Source: an uncultured Aquimarina sp. (GTDB lineage Bacteria > Bacteroidota > Bacteroidia > Flavobacteriales > Flavobacteriaceae). From it: a stretch of DNA of 64,000 bases. The translations under genes were made by a program, and so were the position numbers. The DNA lies in assembly GCA_947496355.1 (NCBI GenBank), contig CANMCO010000004.1:62001-126000 (forward strand), given 5' to 3'. Positions 17,416 to 25,243 of the stretch are shown piece by piece. Below the pieces are notes generated by a model. It was not told the origin of the DNA and did no database searches. It saw only the letters and a list, made by a program, of their open reading frames with translations. Numbering within the stretch: position 1 is the first letter of the stretch; the number at the start of each line of letters is the position of its first letter.

Positions 17416-19422
17416 TTAGTAATCTACTAGAGCTAATAATTCTTTTTCAAATCTATCTCTCGCCAAATACTGATTTTCCAGATTGGGGTCAAAAGGAATT
17501 GGAGTTTCTAAACTGGCCACCCGTTTTACCGGTGCATCAAGAAATTGAAAACAATTTTCCATAATGAATGCCGAAATATCAGATGCTACTCCACCAAACA
17601 TACTATCCTCTTGTAAAATGATAGCCTTCCCGGTCTTCTTCACAGATGCATATATAGCCTCAACATCTAATGGCTGAAGCGTTCTTAAATCAATAAGATC
17701 AGCATGGAGCAATGGATTTTTTTCAAGTACTTCTATTGCCCAATGCACTCCAGCACCATAACTAATTACAGTTACATCATTTCCTTCTTTTAACAAACCT
17801 GCTTTTCCAAATGGTAAATTATAATATCCTTCAGGAACTTCTTGTCTTATACTTCTATATAAAGCTTTATGTTCAAAAAACAATACAGGATTTGGATCTT
17901 CTATTGCTGTTATCAATAGTCCCTTTGCATCAAAAGGAAATGCAGGATACACCACTTTGAGCCCTGGTACTTTTGTGAACCACGCTTCATTTGTTTGACT
18001 ATGAAATGGCCCTGCTGCAACTCCCGCTCCGCAAGGCATGCGAACTACAACATCAGAAGATTGTCCCCAACGATAATTTGATTTTGCCAATAAGTTAACA
18101 ATTGGATTAAATCCTGAAGAAACAAAATCTGCAAATTGCATTTCTATAATTGCTTTGAAATTATTTACAGAAAGTCCATAACCAGTAGATACGATTCCCG
18201 ATTCGCAAATTGGAGTATTACGAACACGATCTTTACCATATACTTCTACAAAACCTTCTGTTATTTTAAATACTCCTCCATACTCAGCTACATCTTGGCC
18301 CATAATCACAAGGTTTTCGTAACGCTTCATGGATTCTTTTAACCCATCAGAAATTGCATCAACCAATCGCATTTCATTTGTATCAGAAACTGGTTTTATT
18401 TCGTTGTATTCATATTCTGCATAGATATCATTTAGTTCTTTTTCTAAATGTACTGGTATAACTTCCTCTTCATTTGCGCGTTCCCAATGCGACTCAATTT
18501 CGGTTTTGAGAATAGATCGTTTCTGCAGATCATCTTCAACAGATATGATATCTTGATCAATTAAATATTTTCTAAAATTTTCTACAGGGTCTTTGGTTGC
18601 CCAATACTCCATAAGATCTTGAGGAACATATTTAGTACCACTAGCCTCTTCATGCCCTCGCATTCTAAAAGTTTTAAATTCAAGCAAAACAGGCCTAGGG
18701 TTTTTCCTCATACTTTTTGTAAGCTCATTAACCTTATCAAAAACCTCTAAAACATTATTACCCTCTATGATGTAAGATTCGATACCATATCCCAAACCTC
18801 GATCTGCTAGATTTTCGCAATTATATTGCTCACTAGTTGGGGTAGACAAACCATATCCATTATTTTCTACACAAAATAGGACGGGCAAGCTCCATACAGA
18901 GGCAATATTTAGCGCTTCATGAAAATCTCCCTCGCTTGTTCCCCCTTCTCCAGTAAAAACTGCTGTAACCTTATTGTTTCTCTTTAATAAATTACCCATT
19001 GCGATGCCACAAGCAACTCCCAACTGCGGACCCAAATGAGAGATCATGCCAATGATTTTGTATTCTTGGGTTCCAAAATGAAAAGAGCGATCACGACCAT
19101 TCGTAAATCCATTTGCTTTTCCTTGCCATTGACTAAATAATCGAAACAAAGGAATGTTTCGAGTAGTGAACACCCCTAAATTACGATGCATTGGCAGTAT
19201 ATACTCATCCTTCTCTAAAGCGGCAGTAACACCAACAGATATAGCCTCTTGCCCAATACCACTAAACCATTTAGATATTTTTCCTTGTCTTAGTAAGATA
19301 AGCATTTTTTCCTCAATCAACCTTGGTTTAAGCATGCTGATATATAAAGAAACAAGCCGATCATTACTATATTCTTTCTTATTAAACTCTAATAGATATT
19401 TTTCCTTTGAAATGTGCTCCAT
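17416..19422 (-). CDS. Fused 2-oxoacid dehydrogenase E1 alpha-beta (TPP-dependent)
   Basis: A 668-residue fusion of both E1 subunits of a branched-chain 2-oxoacid or pyruvate dehydrogenase complex, which decarboxylates the 2-oxo acid and passes the acyl group to lipoyl-E2. The alpha half carries the TPP-binding GEGG at 158-161 and ends it with NN at 187-188. The beta half begins near residue 355 with MRLVDAISDGL and contains GQDVAEYGGVF. Such fusions are usual in Flavobacteriia, where E2 and E3 lie elsewhere; none is in this window. The canonical GDG of TPP enzymes is GEG here. It is transcribed alone and is divergent from the 2OG oxygenase gene. Confidence 0.9.
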   Translation of the reverse strand: MEHISKEKYLLEFNKKEYSNDRLVSLYISMLKPRLIEEKMLILLRQGKISKWFSGIGQEAISVGVTAALEKDEYILPMHRNLGVFTTRNIPLFRLFSQWQGKANGFTNGRDRSFHFGTQEYKIIGMISHLGPQLGVACGIAMGNLLKRNNKVTAVFTGEGGTSEGDFHEALNIASVWSLPVLFCVENNGYGLSTPTSEQYNCENLADRGLGYGIESYIIEGNNVLEVFDKVNELTKSMRKNPRPVLLEFKTFRMRGHEEASGTKYVPQDLMEYWATKDPVENFRKYLIDQDIISVEDDLQKRSILKTEIESHWERANEEEVIPVHLEKELNDIYAEYEYNEIKPVSDTNEMRLVDAISDGLKESMKRYENLVIMGQDVAEYGGVFKITEGFVEVYGKDRVRNTPICESGIVSTGYGLSVNNFKAIIEMQFADFVSSGFNPIVNLLAKSNYRWGQSSDVVVRMPCGAGVAAGPFHSQTNEAWFTKVPGLKVVYPAFPFDAKGLLITAIEDPNPVLFFEHKALYRSIRQEVPEGYYNLPFGKAGLLKEGNDVTVISYGAGVHWAIEVLEKNPLLHADLIDLRTLQPLDVEAIYASVKKTGKAIILQEDSMFGGVASDISAFIMENCFQFLDAPVKRVASLETPIPFDPNLENQYLARDRFEKELLALVDY

Positions 19423-19677
19423 AAAAGAAAATTTGTTACGTAAATGTAATTATTTTTATTTCAGATTCATTACCCTCATAATATAATTATTAAGTAGTTG
19501 TTAATTTATCCCAAACAATTCTACGAATTAATTAAATTTACTATTAATTAGTTATTCTATATTTAGAAATAATTAATTTGATCGTAATTATAAGATTGTT
19601 AATTTTTTTGAAAGACTATGTGGTGTTTTAATCCAAATACACCTATTTTAGTTCTTCAATATTAAGATGTAGTACCA
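19423..19677. other. Divergent intergenic region between E1 and 2OG oxygenase genes
   Basis: A very AT-rich 255 bp gap with both neighbouring genes reading outward, so two promoters must lie here. I could not find an exact TAnnTTTG on either strand. No small gene or hairpin stands out. Confidence 0.4.
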
Positions 19678-20628
19678 ATGAATAATATACCAAGTGTAGA
19701 TTTGGCTGATTTTCTGTCTGATGATCCGTCGAGAAAACAAAAATTTGTTAATGAGATCGGAAATGCATACGAGGAAATTGGTTTTGTAGCATTAAAAAAT
19801 CATTTTTTGAGTGATAAGCTTGTAGAAAATTTATATAAAGAAGTTAAAGCATTTTTTTCACTTCCTGTCGATACTAAGGAAAAATATGAAATTGAAGGGC
19901 TTGGAGGGCAAAGAGGATACACCTCTTTTGGCAAAGAACACGCCAAAGGAAAGAAAGAAGGTGACCTGAAAGAGTTTTGGCATTTTGGCCAAGAAGCAGA
20001 TGAAGATGCCAATCTAATTGAAGAATACCCTCCTAATGTAAATGTCGAAGAACTAAAAGATTTCAACATTACGGGAATGGAGGCCTATAGAATGCTTGAA
20101 AAAACCGGGATCTACGTACTTAGGGCCTTGGCATTGTATATTGGCATTGATGAGCATTATTTTGATCATTGGGCAAGTAATGGGAATAGTATTTTAAGGC
20201 CTATTCATTATCCTCCAATAACAGAAGAACCAAAAGGGGCCGTTCGAGCTGGCGCCCATGGTGACATTAACCTAATTACTCTTTTAATGGGAGCTTCTAC
20301 AGGAGGTTTACAAGTACAACGAAAAGATGGAGAATGGATAGACGCCATACCACAAGAAGATGAATTAGTTATTAATGTTGGAGACATGTTAGAACGTCAC
20401 ACCAATAACAAGCTAAGGTCTACAATCCATAAAGTAATAAACCCACCAAAAGAACAATGGGGCAAACCAAGATATTCTATTCCGTTCTTTATGCACCCAA
20501 GAAGTGATATGAGACTGAATTGTCTTGAAGAATGTATTACCCAAGACAACCCTAAACATTATGAAGATATTACAGCAGGCGAGTTCTTACACCAAAGACT
20601 TGTTGAAATTGGGTTAATTAAAAAATAA
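19678..20628 (+). CDS. 2-oxoglutarate/Fe(II) dioxygenase, isopenicillin N synthase family
   Basis: A 316-residue cytosolic oxygenase with an N-terminal DIOX_N region and a C-terminal double-stranded beta helix. The iron ligands are His194 and Asp196 (AHGD) and His251 (STIHKV), and RYS at 265-267 supplies the Arg and Ser that bind the co-substrate carboxylate. Similar proteins are widespread in Bacteroidota and usually have no proven substrate. The product begins a four-gene run with short spacers (12, 12 and 1 bp) that ends at the hairpin near 22820, so it is probably co-transcribed with the SUI1, DUF1835 and phosphorylase genes. Confidence 0.9.
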   Translation: MNNIPSVDLADFLSDDPSRKQKFVNEIGNAYEEIGFVALKNHFLSDKLVENLYKEVKAFFSLPVDTKEKYEIEGLGGQRGYTSFGKEHAKGKKEGDLKEFWHFGQEADEDANLIEEYPPNVNVEELKDFNITGMEAYRMLEKTGIYVLRALALYIGIDEHYFDHWASNGNSILRPIHYPPITEEPKGAVRAGAHGDINLITLLMGASTGGLQVQRKDGEWIDAIPQEDELVINVGDMLERHTNNKLRSTIHKVINPPKEQWGKPRYSIPFFMHPRSDMRLNCLEECITQDNPKHYEDITAGEFLHQRLVEIGLIKK

Positions 20629-20640
20629 TACAGTATTTAA

Positions 20641-20970
20641 ATGGATTTACAAGATCAACTAAAGAATCTATTCCCTGATCATCAACCCGAAGAGCCCATT
20701 GAAACTAATGAGCCAGAAGAAGAAATATGGATGCAGGAGGACCCTATCGTATGTAAATATGAGAAGCGAAAGGGAAAACCAATAACCATAATCGAGGGGT
20801 ACACGGGTGCAGATAAAGATTTCAAAAAACTGGCCAAAGAATTAAAAACCCGATTAAGCGTTGGCGGAAGTTTTAAAAACGATAGTATAATTATCCAAGG
20901 AGATTACAGAGATCAAATCATGAATATTCTTAAAGAAAAAGGGTTTAATGTAAAACGCGTTGGCGGGTAA
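20641..20970 (+). CDS. Translation initiation factor SUI1/eIF1-like protein (YciH type)
   Basis: A 109-residue protein with a variable acidic N-terminus and a C-terminal SUI1 domain recognisable by KPITIIEGYTG, the LAKELKTRLSVGGS stretch and a closing IQGDYRDQIMNILKEKGF. In bacteria this family (YciH) is thought to influence start-codon selection on the 30S subunit, by analogy with eIF1 and IF3. It lies 12 bp after the oxygenase gene and 12 bp before the DUF1835 gene. Confidence 0.92.
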   Translation: MDLQDQLKNLFPDHQPEEPIETNEPEEEIWMQEDPIVCKYEKRKGKPITIIEGYTGADKDFKKLAKELKTRLSVGGSFKNDSIIIQGDYRDQIMNILKEKGFNVKRVGG

Positions 20971-20982
20971 CACACATAGATT

Positions 20983-21921
20983 TTGGGAACAAACACACTA
21001 CACATCACCAATGGGGATAGCCTTACCCATAGAATTAAGGAACTAAATTTAGTCGAAGGAGAATTTCTTGTCTGGAGAGAAATGTTATGCGAGGGACCTG
21101 CTGAAATTAAGGTTGAAACTGAAAGTTCAATAAAAAAAAGGAAGGCTTTCTTAAAAAAGTATTATCGTATTCCTGTTGAAGATTATGAAGAGAAATTTAT
21201 CTCACAACTTAAGAAATTAGACGATTTACAAGCGTATGATGAAATAATATTATGGTTTGAATATGATTTGTTCTGTCATGTAAACATGATTTCTGCGATA
21301 AGCTTACTAATGCGAAAGGGAATCGGTGAGATACCTGTTTATTTAGTTTGTAGTGGAAGAGTGGAACATGAAAAAAGATTATTTGGACTGGGTGAATTAT
21401 CAGATAGCCAATTAAAGAAACATTATAACGATAGAATAAAACTTACTTTAGATGATCTTGAATTAGCAGCGTATGTTTGGACGTTATATTGTGAATCCAA
21501 TCCCAAGAAAATTGCAGGACAGATTAAAAAGCATTCATCATTTGAATACCTATCCATATGTTTACGTGCACATTTGCAGCGTTTCCCAAATATGCTTACT
21601 GGACTTAATGTTTTAGAGCATAACATACTAGAAATGGTAGATACTTATGACATCAAAAACATAAAGCAACTTATGGGATATACGCTAGAGTATCAAGGGT
21701 ACTATGGCTATGGAGACATGCAAATGAAACGTGTATTAGCTAGGCTTTTTCAGTTTTTGGATCAAACCAAGGATCGTCTTCAACTTTCTGAACGAGGAAA
21801 ACTTGCACTACAACACAAAAAGAATTTTTACAATACCCAAATATTAGATTGGTACTACGGAGGTGTCAAAAAATACGACTACCTATATAATGATGAAACA
21901 CATACTTTACTAAAACTATAA
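20983..21921 (+). CDS. DUF1835 domain-containing protein (TTG start)
   Basis: A 312-residue protein of unknown role. The N-terminus LHITNGDSL followed by EFLVWREMLCEGP matches the DUF1835 domain, and the C-terminal half is helical and fits the DUF3658-like partner region usually found with it. No ATG gives the family start; TTG at 20983 places the conserved first strand at residue 6, so I accept it. Spacing of 12 bp upstream and 1 bp downstream supports an operon with SUI1 and the phosphorylase. I do not assign a reaction. Confidence 0.85.
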   Translation: MGTNTLHITNGDSLTHRIKELNLVEGEFLVWREMLCEGPAEIKVETESSIKKRKAFLKKYYRIPVEDYEEKFISQLKKLDDLQAYDEIILWFEYDLFCHVNMISAISLLMRKGIGEIPVYLVCSGRVEHEKRLFGLGELSDSQLKKHYNDRIKLTLDDLELAAYVWTLYCESNPKKIAGQIKKHSSFEYLSICLRAHLQRFPNMLTGLNVLEHNILEMVDTYDIKNIKQLMGYTLEYQGYYGYGDMQMKRVLARLFQFLDQTKDRLQLSERGKLALQHKKNFYNTQILDWYYGGVKKYDYLYNDETHTLLKL

Positions 21922-21922
21922 T

Positions 21923-22801
21923 ATGGCTATAGCCAAATCAGAACTCATTCTTAATAGTGATGGTAGTATTTACCATTTAAATCTTAGGCCAGAACATCTG
22001 GCTGAAACTATAATCACTGTCGGGGATCCTGACCGTGTTGAAAAAGTAACTCAATATTTTGACACCATAGAATACAAAATACAAAAACGAGAGTTTCTAA
22101 CACAAACCGGAACTTATCAAGGAAAAAGAATTACAGTTATTTCTACAGGTATAGGTCCAGATAATATAGACATAGTCCTAAACGAATTAGACGCATTGGT
22201 TAACATTGATCTTACCAGCAGGGAGATCAAGAAAAAACATACTGCCTTAAATATAATTAGAATAGGCACATCTGGAGGAATACAGCCAGATATCCCCCTT
22301 GACAGTTTTGTCGTTTCTGAACTAGCTACAGGTTTTGATGGAATGCTTCATTTTTATGATTGCAAAAATGTGCTATATCCTAAAATAACGAATGCCCTAA
22401 TAAAACATCTTGATTGGGATAAAAACAAATCCATTCCCTATACTGTTATGTTTGATGAAAAATTAGGAAATCACTTTCAAAGTGAGCTCACATATAAGGG
22501 TTTCACAGTTACGAATGTTGGTTTCTACGGACCGCAGGGAAGAGTGTTAAGATTACCATTGCAAGATTCAAGGCTAAACAATAAGATCGCATCCTTTAAA
22601 TATTCTAATAAAAAAATTACAAATCTAGAAATGGAAACCTCTGCAATTTATGGATTAGCAAAATTACTGGGACACAAAGCAGTATCCATGAATGCTATCA
22701 TAGCAAATCGTGCCACCAGTAGATTTAGTACAAACCCAAAGGAAACGGTAGACAAGTTAATACGATATACACTAGACAAAATTATAAGCTATCCAAAATA
22801 A
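21923..22801 (+). CDS. Nucleoside phosphorylase (uridine phosphorylase-like)
   Basis: A 292-residue PNP/UDP family enzyme that should split a nucleoside with phosphate to base and ribose 1-phosphate. The phosphate-binding GDPDR is at 33-37, GTSGG with following FVVSELATGFDGM forms the core strand, and NLEMETSAIYGLA contains the ribose-binding Met-Glu pair. The sequence resembles uridine phosphorylase, although the purine or pyrimidine preference is not clear. It is the last gene of the run that begins at 19678 and is followed by a strong hairpin. Confidence 0.88.
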   Translation: MAIAKSELILNSDGSIYHLNLRPEHLAETIITVGDPDRVEKVTQYFDTIEYKIQKREFLTQTGTYQGKRITVISTGIGPDNIDIVLNELDALVNIDLTSREIKKKHTALNIIRIGTSGGIQPDIPLDSFVVSELATGFDGMLHFYDCKNVLYPKITNALIKHLDWDKNKSIPYTVMFDEKLGNHFQSELTYKGFTVTNVGFYGPQGRVLRLPLQDSRLNNKIASFKYSNKKITNLEMETSAIYGLAKLLGHKAVSMNAIIANRATSRFSTNPKETVDKLIRYTLDKIISYPK

Positions 22802-22819
22802 ATTATGTAGTAAAAATAA

Positions 22820-22843
22820 AAAAGATGGCCGGGGCCATCTTTT
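22820..22843. terminator. Bidirectional intrinsic terminator
   Basis: A perfect inverted repeat of 11 bp with a GG centre: the left arm reads AAAAGATGGCC and the right arm GGCCATCTTTT. A-rich and T-rich ends serve both strands. It lies between the phosphorylase gene (+) and the small membrane protein gene (-), which converge here. Confidence 0.85.
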
Positions 22844-22866
22844 CAAATACAATATCGTTTAAAATA

Positions 22867-23013
22867 CTATCCAAATAATATCTTTAAGCTTATCAATAAA
22901 TTAGTCAACAATAATACTGCTATAAAAACAACAATTCCATTTTCAATAGGATCATTTTTTAGTCTAGCAACCTTTACAAACGCATTTTTGTTTTTAAAAA
23001 AATTCTTTTTCAT
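22867..23013 (-). CDS. Small single-pass membrane protein (48 aa)
   Basis: A 48-residue protein too short for usual gene calls. It has a basic start (MKKNFFKNKNAF), a short polar region containing RLKNDPIENG and then one membrane helix of about 20 residues (IVVFIAVLLLTNLLISLKIL). It should insert with the N-terminus inside. Two exact TATATTTG elements lie upstream on the minus strand (23048-23055 and 23080-23087), and a hairpin lies downstream at 22820, so it looks like a complete transcription unit. No function is known to me. Confidence 0.6.
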   Translation of the reverse strand: MKKNFFKNKNAFVKVARLKNDPIENGIVVFIAVLLLTNLLISLKILFG

Positions 23014-23047
23014 AGCAATATTGTTTTATTTTGGGTTTAAACTTATT

Positions 23048-23055
23048 CAAATATA
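23048..23055 (-). promoter_or_regulatory. Bacteroidota -7 element for the 48-aa gene
   Basis: The minus strand reads TATATTTG, an exact TAnnTTTG, 34 bp before the ATG at 23013. A second identical copy lies at 23080-23087. No TTG at the ideal 19 bp spacing is seen. Confidence 0.55.
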
Positions 23056-23161
23056 ATCCTCATTGGAAGAATTATAGGTCAAATATACATAAAACAAATT
23101 GATTTCGTCGTTAAAAAACACAAATAATCGATGAAATACACAAAATTAGTAACAAATTAGT

Positions 23162-24013
23162 ATGCATACTCTAAAAATAGGCGGTGTTCCTGAGCATTTT
23201 AATCTACCCTGGCACCTAACAATCGAGGAAGGAAGCTATTTAAAACATGACATCCAATTAGAATGGAAAGATTACTTAGGAGGAACAGGCGCAATGTGTG
23301 AAGCTTTAAGAGAAGCTGAAATCGACATTGCCATAATTCTTACCGAAGGTATTATAAAAGATATAATAGAAGGTAATCCAAGTAAAATTGTACAAACATA
23401 TATACAAACTCCATTAATCTGGGGTATCCATGCTGCAGCAGATTCAGAATTTATGAATCTTTCAGACTTAAAAAACACTAAAGCCGCAATCAGTAGATAT
23501 GGTTCGGGTTCTCACCTCATGGCATATATAAATGCTCAAAATCAAAAATGGAATACTTCTGATCTTCAATTTGAAGTCATAAAGAACCTTGAAGGAGCCG
23601 TTGGCGCATTGACTAATGGTAATGCCGATTATTTTATGTGGGAACACTTTACAACAAAACCATTAGTAGATAATGGAACGTTTAAAAGGATAGCAGATTG
23701 CACAACTCCATGGCCATGCTTCGTAATTGCAGTTAGGAAAGATATATTGAACACTAAAAAGGATCAGATCAAAATAATTCTCGATATAATAAATGCTACA
23801 ACATTAGATTTCAAAAACATACCTAGCATAGATAAGACCTTAGCCCATAGGTACGAACAAAAGCTAGAAGATATTCAAAAGTGGCTAGAACTAACTGAAT
23901 GGGGCCAGTCACTAATTAAGAAAGAAACATTAGTAACCGTCCAAGAGCAATTGCTAGAACTAAATATTATCAACAATAATATATCTCCAGAACAACTGAT
24001 TTTTAACATCTAA
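23162..24013 (+). CDS. Periplasmic-binding-protein-like (SBP type 2) cytosolic protein
   Basis: A 283-residue protein with the two-lobed fold suggested by LKIGGVPEHFNLPWHLTIEEG at the start, GGTGAMCEALREAEIDIAIILTEG, and the hinge DLKNTKAAISRYGSGSHLMAYI. This wording resembles NMT1/THI5 and TauA-type substrate-binding proteins. Unusually it has no signal peptide or lipobox, and no ABC permease or ATPase gene is nearby, so transport is doubtful. A cytoplasmic ligand-binding or enzyme role, as with the THI5 or MqnA groups, is possible. It is monocistronic. Confidence 0.8.
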   Translation: MHTLKIGGVPEHFNLPWHLTIEEGSYLKHDIQLEWKDYLGGTGAMCEALREAEIDIAIILTEGIIKDIIEGNPSKIVQTYIQTPLIWGIHAAADSEFMNLSDLKNTKAAISRYGSGSHLMAYINAQNQKWNTSDLQFEVIKNLEGAVGALTNGNADYFMWEHFTTKPLVDNGTFKRIADCTTPWPCFVIAVRKDILNTKKDQIKIILDIINATTLDFKNIPSIDKTLAHRYEQKLEDIQKWLELTEWGQSLIKKETLVTVQEQLLELNIINNNISPEQLIFNI

Positions 24014-24214
24014 AGATTGAATTATTAGTGTTATTTAAAAGATTTTTAAAATCCATGGTAGGGTTAATTAAAACACAAACGTTATATATAGAGAGAATCT
24101 TTTAAAAATTTATGACTTTTAATACTATATATATTGTTTATGGAGTAAAAAATTGACGAATAGAGAAATATTAAATATCTATGAATCAATTACATAAGAA
24201 AAGAAAAAAAATTG

Positions 24215-24222
24215 TACATTTG
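24215..24222 (+). promoter_or_regulatory. Bacteroidota -7 element upstream of the 60-aa gene
   Basis: TACATTTG matches TAnnTTTG exactly and lies 86 bp before the ATG at 24309. The rest of the 295 bp gap 24014-24308 is AT-rich and shows no gene; only an 11 bp AT-rich repeat pair (TTTAAAAGATT and its complement, about 24035-24105) was noticed. Confidence 0.6.
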
Positions 24223-24308
24223 CACCTCCTACCCCAGTAAACTAATTATTAACGCATAAGCAACCATATCAAAGAAAGTGCATCTAATAATTAACTAACA
24301 AATCTATT

Positions 24309-24491
24309 ATGATTACATTTTTACTTATATTAGTTGGTTTAGTAACCTTCAATTTTGTTTTACTAAAATTTAGTATGCAATCTGTAAATACCAATAAAAA
24401 GAAATCTGGGAAAAGCAGAACTGAAGTCAATCACATTTCTGATCAGTCTACAGAAAAGACTAAAAATTCTGAGATACCAACCGCTGCGTAA
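24309..24491 (+). CDS. Small single-pass membrane protein (60 aa)
   Basis: A 60-residue protein with an N-terminal membrane helix (about 3-22: FLLILVGLVTFNFVLLKFS) and a polar, Lys/Ser/Thr-rich tail of about 35 residues. The exact -7 element upstream and a stop codon that abuts the convergent ung stop (24492) support a real gene. Similar short N-in or N-out membrane peptides are frequent in Flavobacteriia, but I know no function. Confidence 0.6.
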   Translation: MITFLLILVGLVTFNFVLLKFSMQSVNTNKKKSGKSRTEVNHISDQSTEKTKNSEIPTAA

Positions 24492-25157
24492 TTACCAATT
24501 AATTTGCGTTTGACCTGTTTCTAACAAATATTTGTTAGCTTCACTAAAGTGTCTATTACCAAACCAATATCCTCTATTCGCACTTAATGGTGATGGATGC
24601 CCACTAGTAAGTACATGATGTTTAGACCTATCAATTTTTGAACCCTTTTTCTTTGCAAAACCTCCCCAAAGAAGAAAAACCACATTTTTTTTATTATTTG
24701 ATATTGACTGAATAACCATATCAGTAAATTTTTCCCAACCTTTATTTTGATGTGACCCGGCCTGATGTGCTCTTACCGTTAATGTTGCATTTAATAATAA
24801 AACTCCTTGTTTAGCCCAACGTTCTAAATTTCCATTAGATGGAAATGAAATCCCTAAATCTGTTTCTATTTCTTTAAAAATATTAATCAATGACGGCGGC
24901 ATCGCAATACCATCGCCTACCGAGAAACATAAACCATTTGCCTGACCAATGCCATGATATGGATCCTGACCTATTACCACCACCTTAACATCATCAAAAC
25001 TACAATGATCAAAAGCCGCAAAAATGTCTGTTCCTTTCGGGTAACAGGTTTGAGTAGTATACTCCTCTCTCACAAAATCTACCAATTTAGAAAAATATGG
25101 TTGATCAAATTCATCTTTAAGTTGCTCTTTCCAACCGGGTTCAATATTTACATTCAT
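24492..25157 (-). CDS. ung: Uracil-DNA glycosylase, family 1
   Basis: A 221-residue DNA repair enzyme that removes uracil from DNA, beginning base-excision repair. GQDPYHG at 63-69 holds the catalytic Asp65, and HPSPLSA with His187 is the second active-site motif; LLNATLTVRAHQAGSH is the usual core. The length matches bacterial family-1 enzymes. It is divergent from mutS2, and the start at 25157 leaves 86 bp for both promoters. Confidence 0.97.
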   Translation of the reverse strand: MNVNIEPGWKEQLKDEFDQPYFSKLVDFVREEYTTQTCYPKGTDIFAAFDHCSFDDVKVVVIGQDPYHGIGQANGLCFSVGDGIAMPPSLINIFKEIETDLGISFPSNGNLERWAKQGVLLLNATLTVRAHQAGSHQNKGWEKFTDMVIQSISNNKKNVVFLLWGGFAKKKGSKIDRSKHHVLTSGHPSPLSANRGYWFGNRHFSEANKYLLETGQTQINW

Positions 25158-25184
25158 ATGGATGACAAAATTATAGTATTTATG

Positions 25185-25192
25185 TACTTTTG
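25185..25192 (+). promoter_or_regulatory. Bacteroidota -7 element for mutS2
   Basis: TACTTTTG is an exact TAnnTTTG and lies 51 bp before the mutS2 ATG, which predicts a leader of about 45 bases. Confidence 0.6.
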
Positions 25193-25243
25193 CTTTGTTA
25201 CAAAATCAACGGAATATAGCTCAAAAATAGAGTAAAAAAAAGT

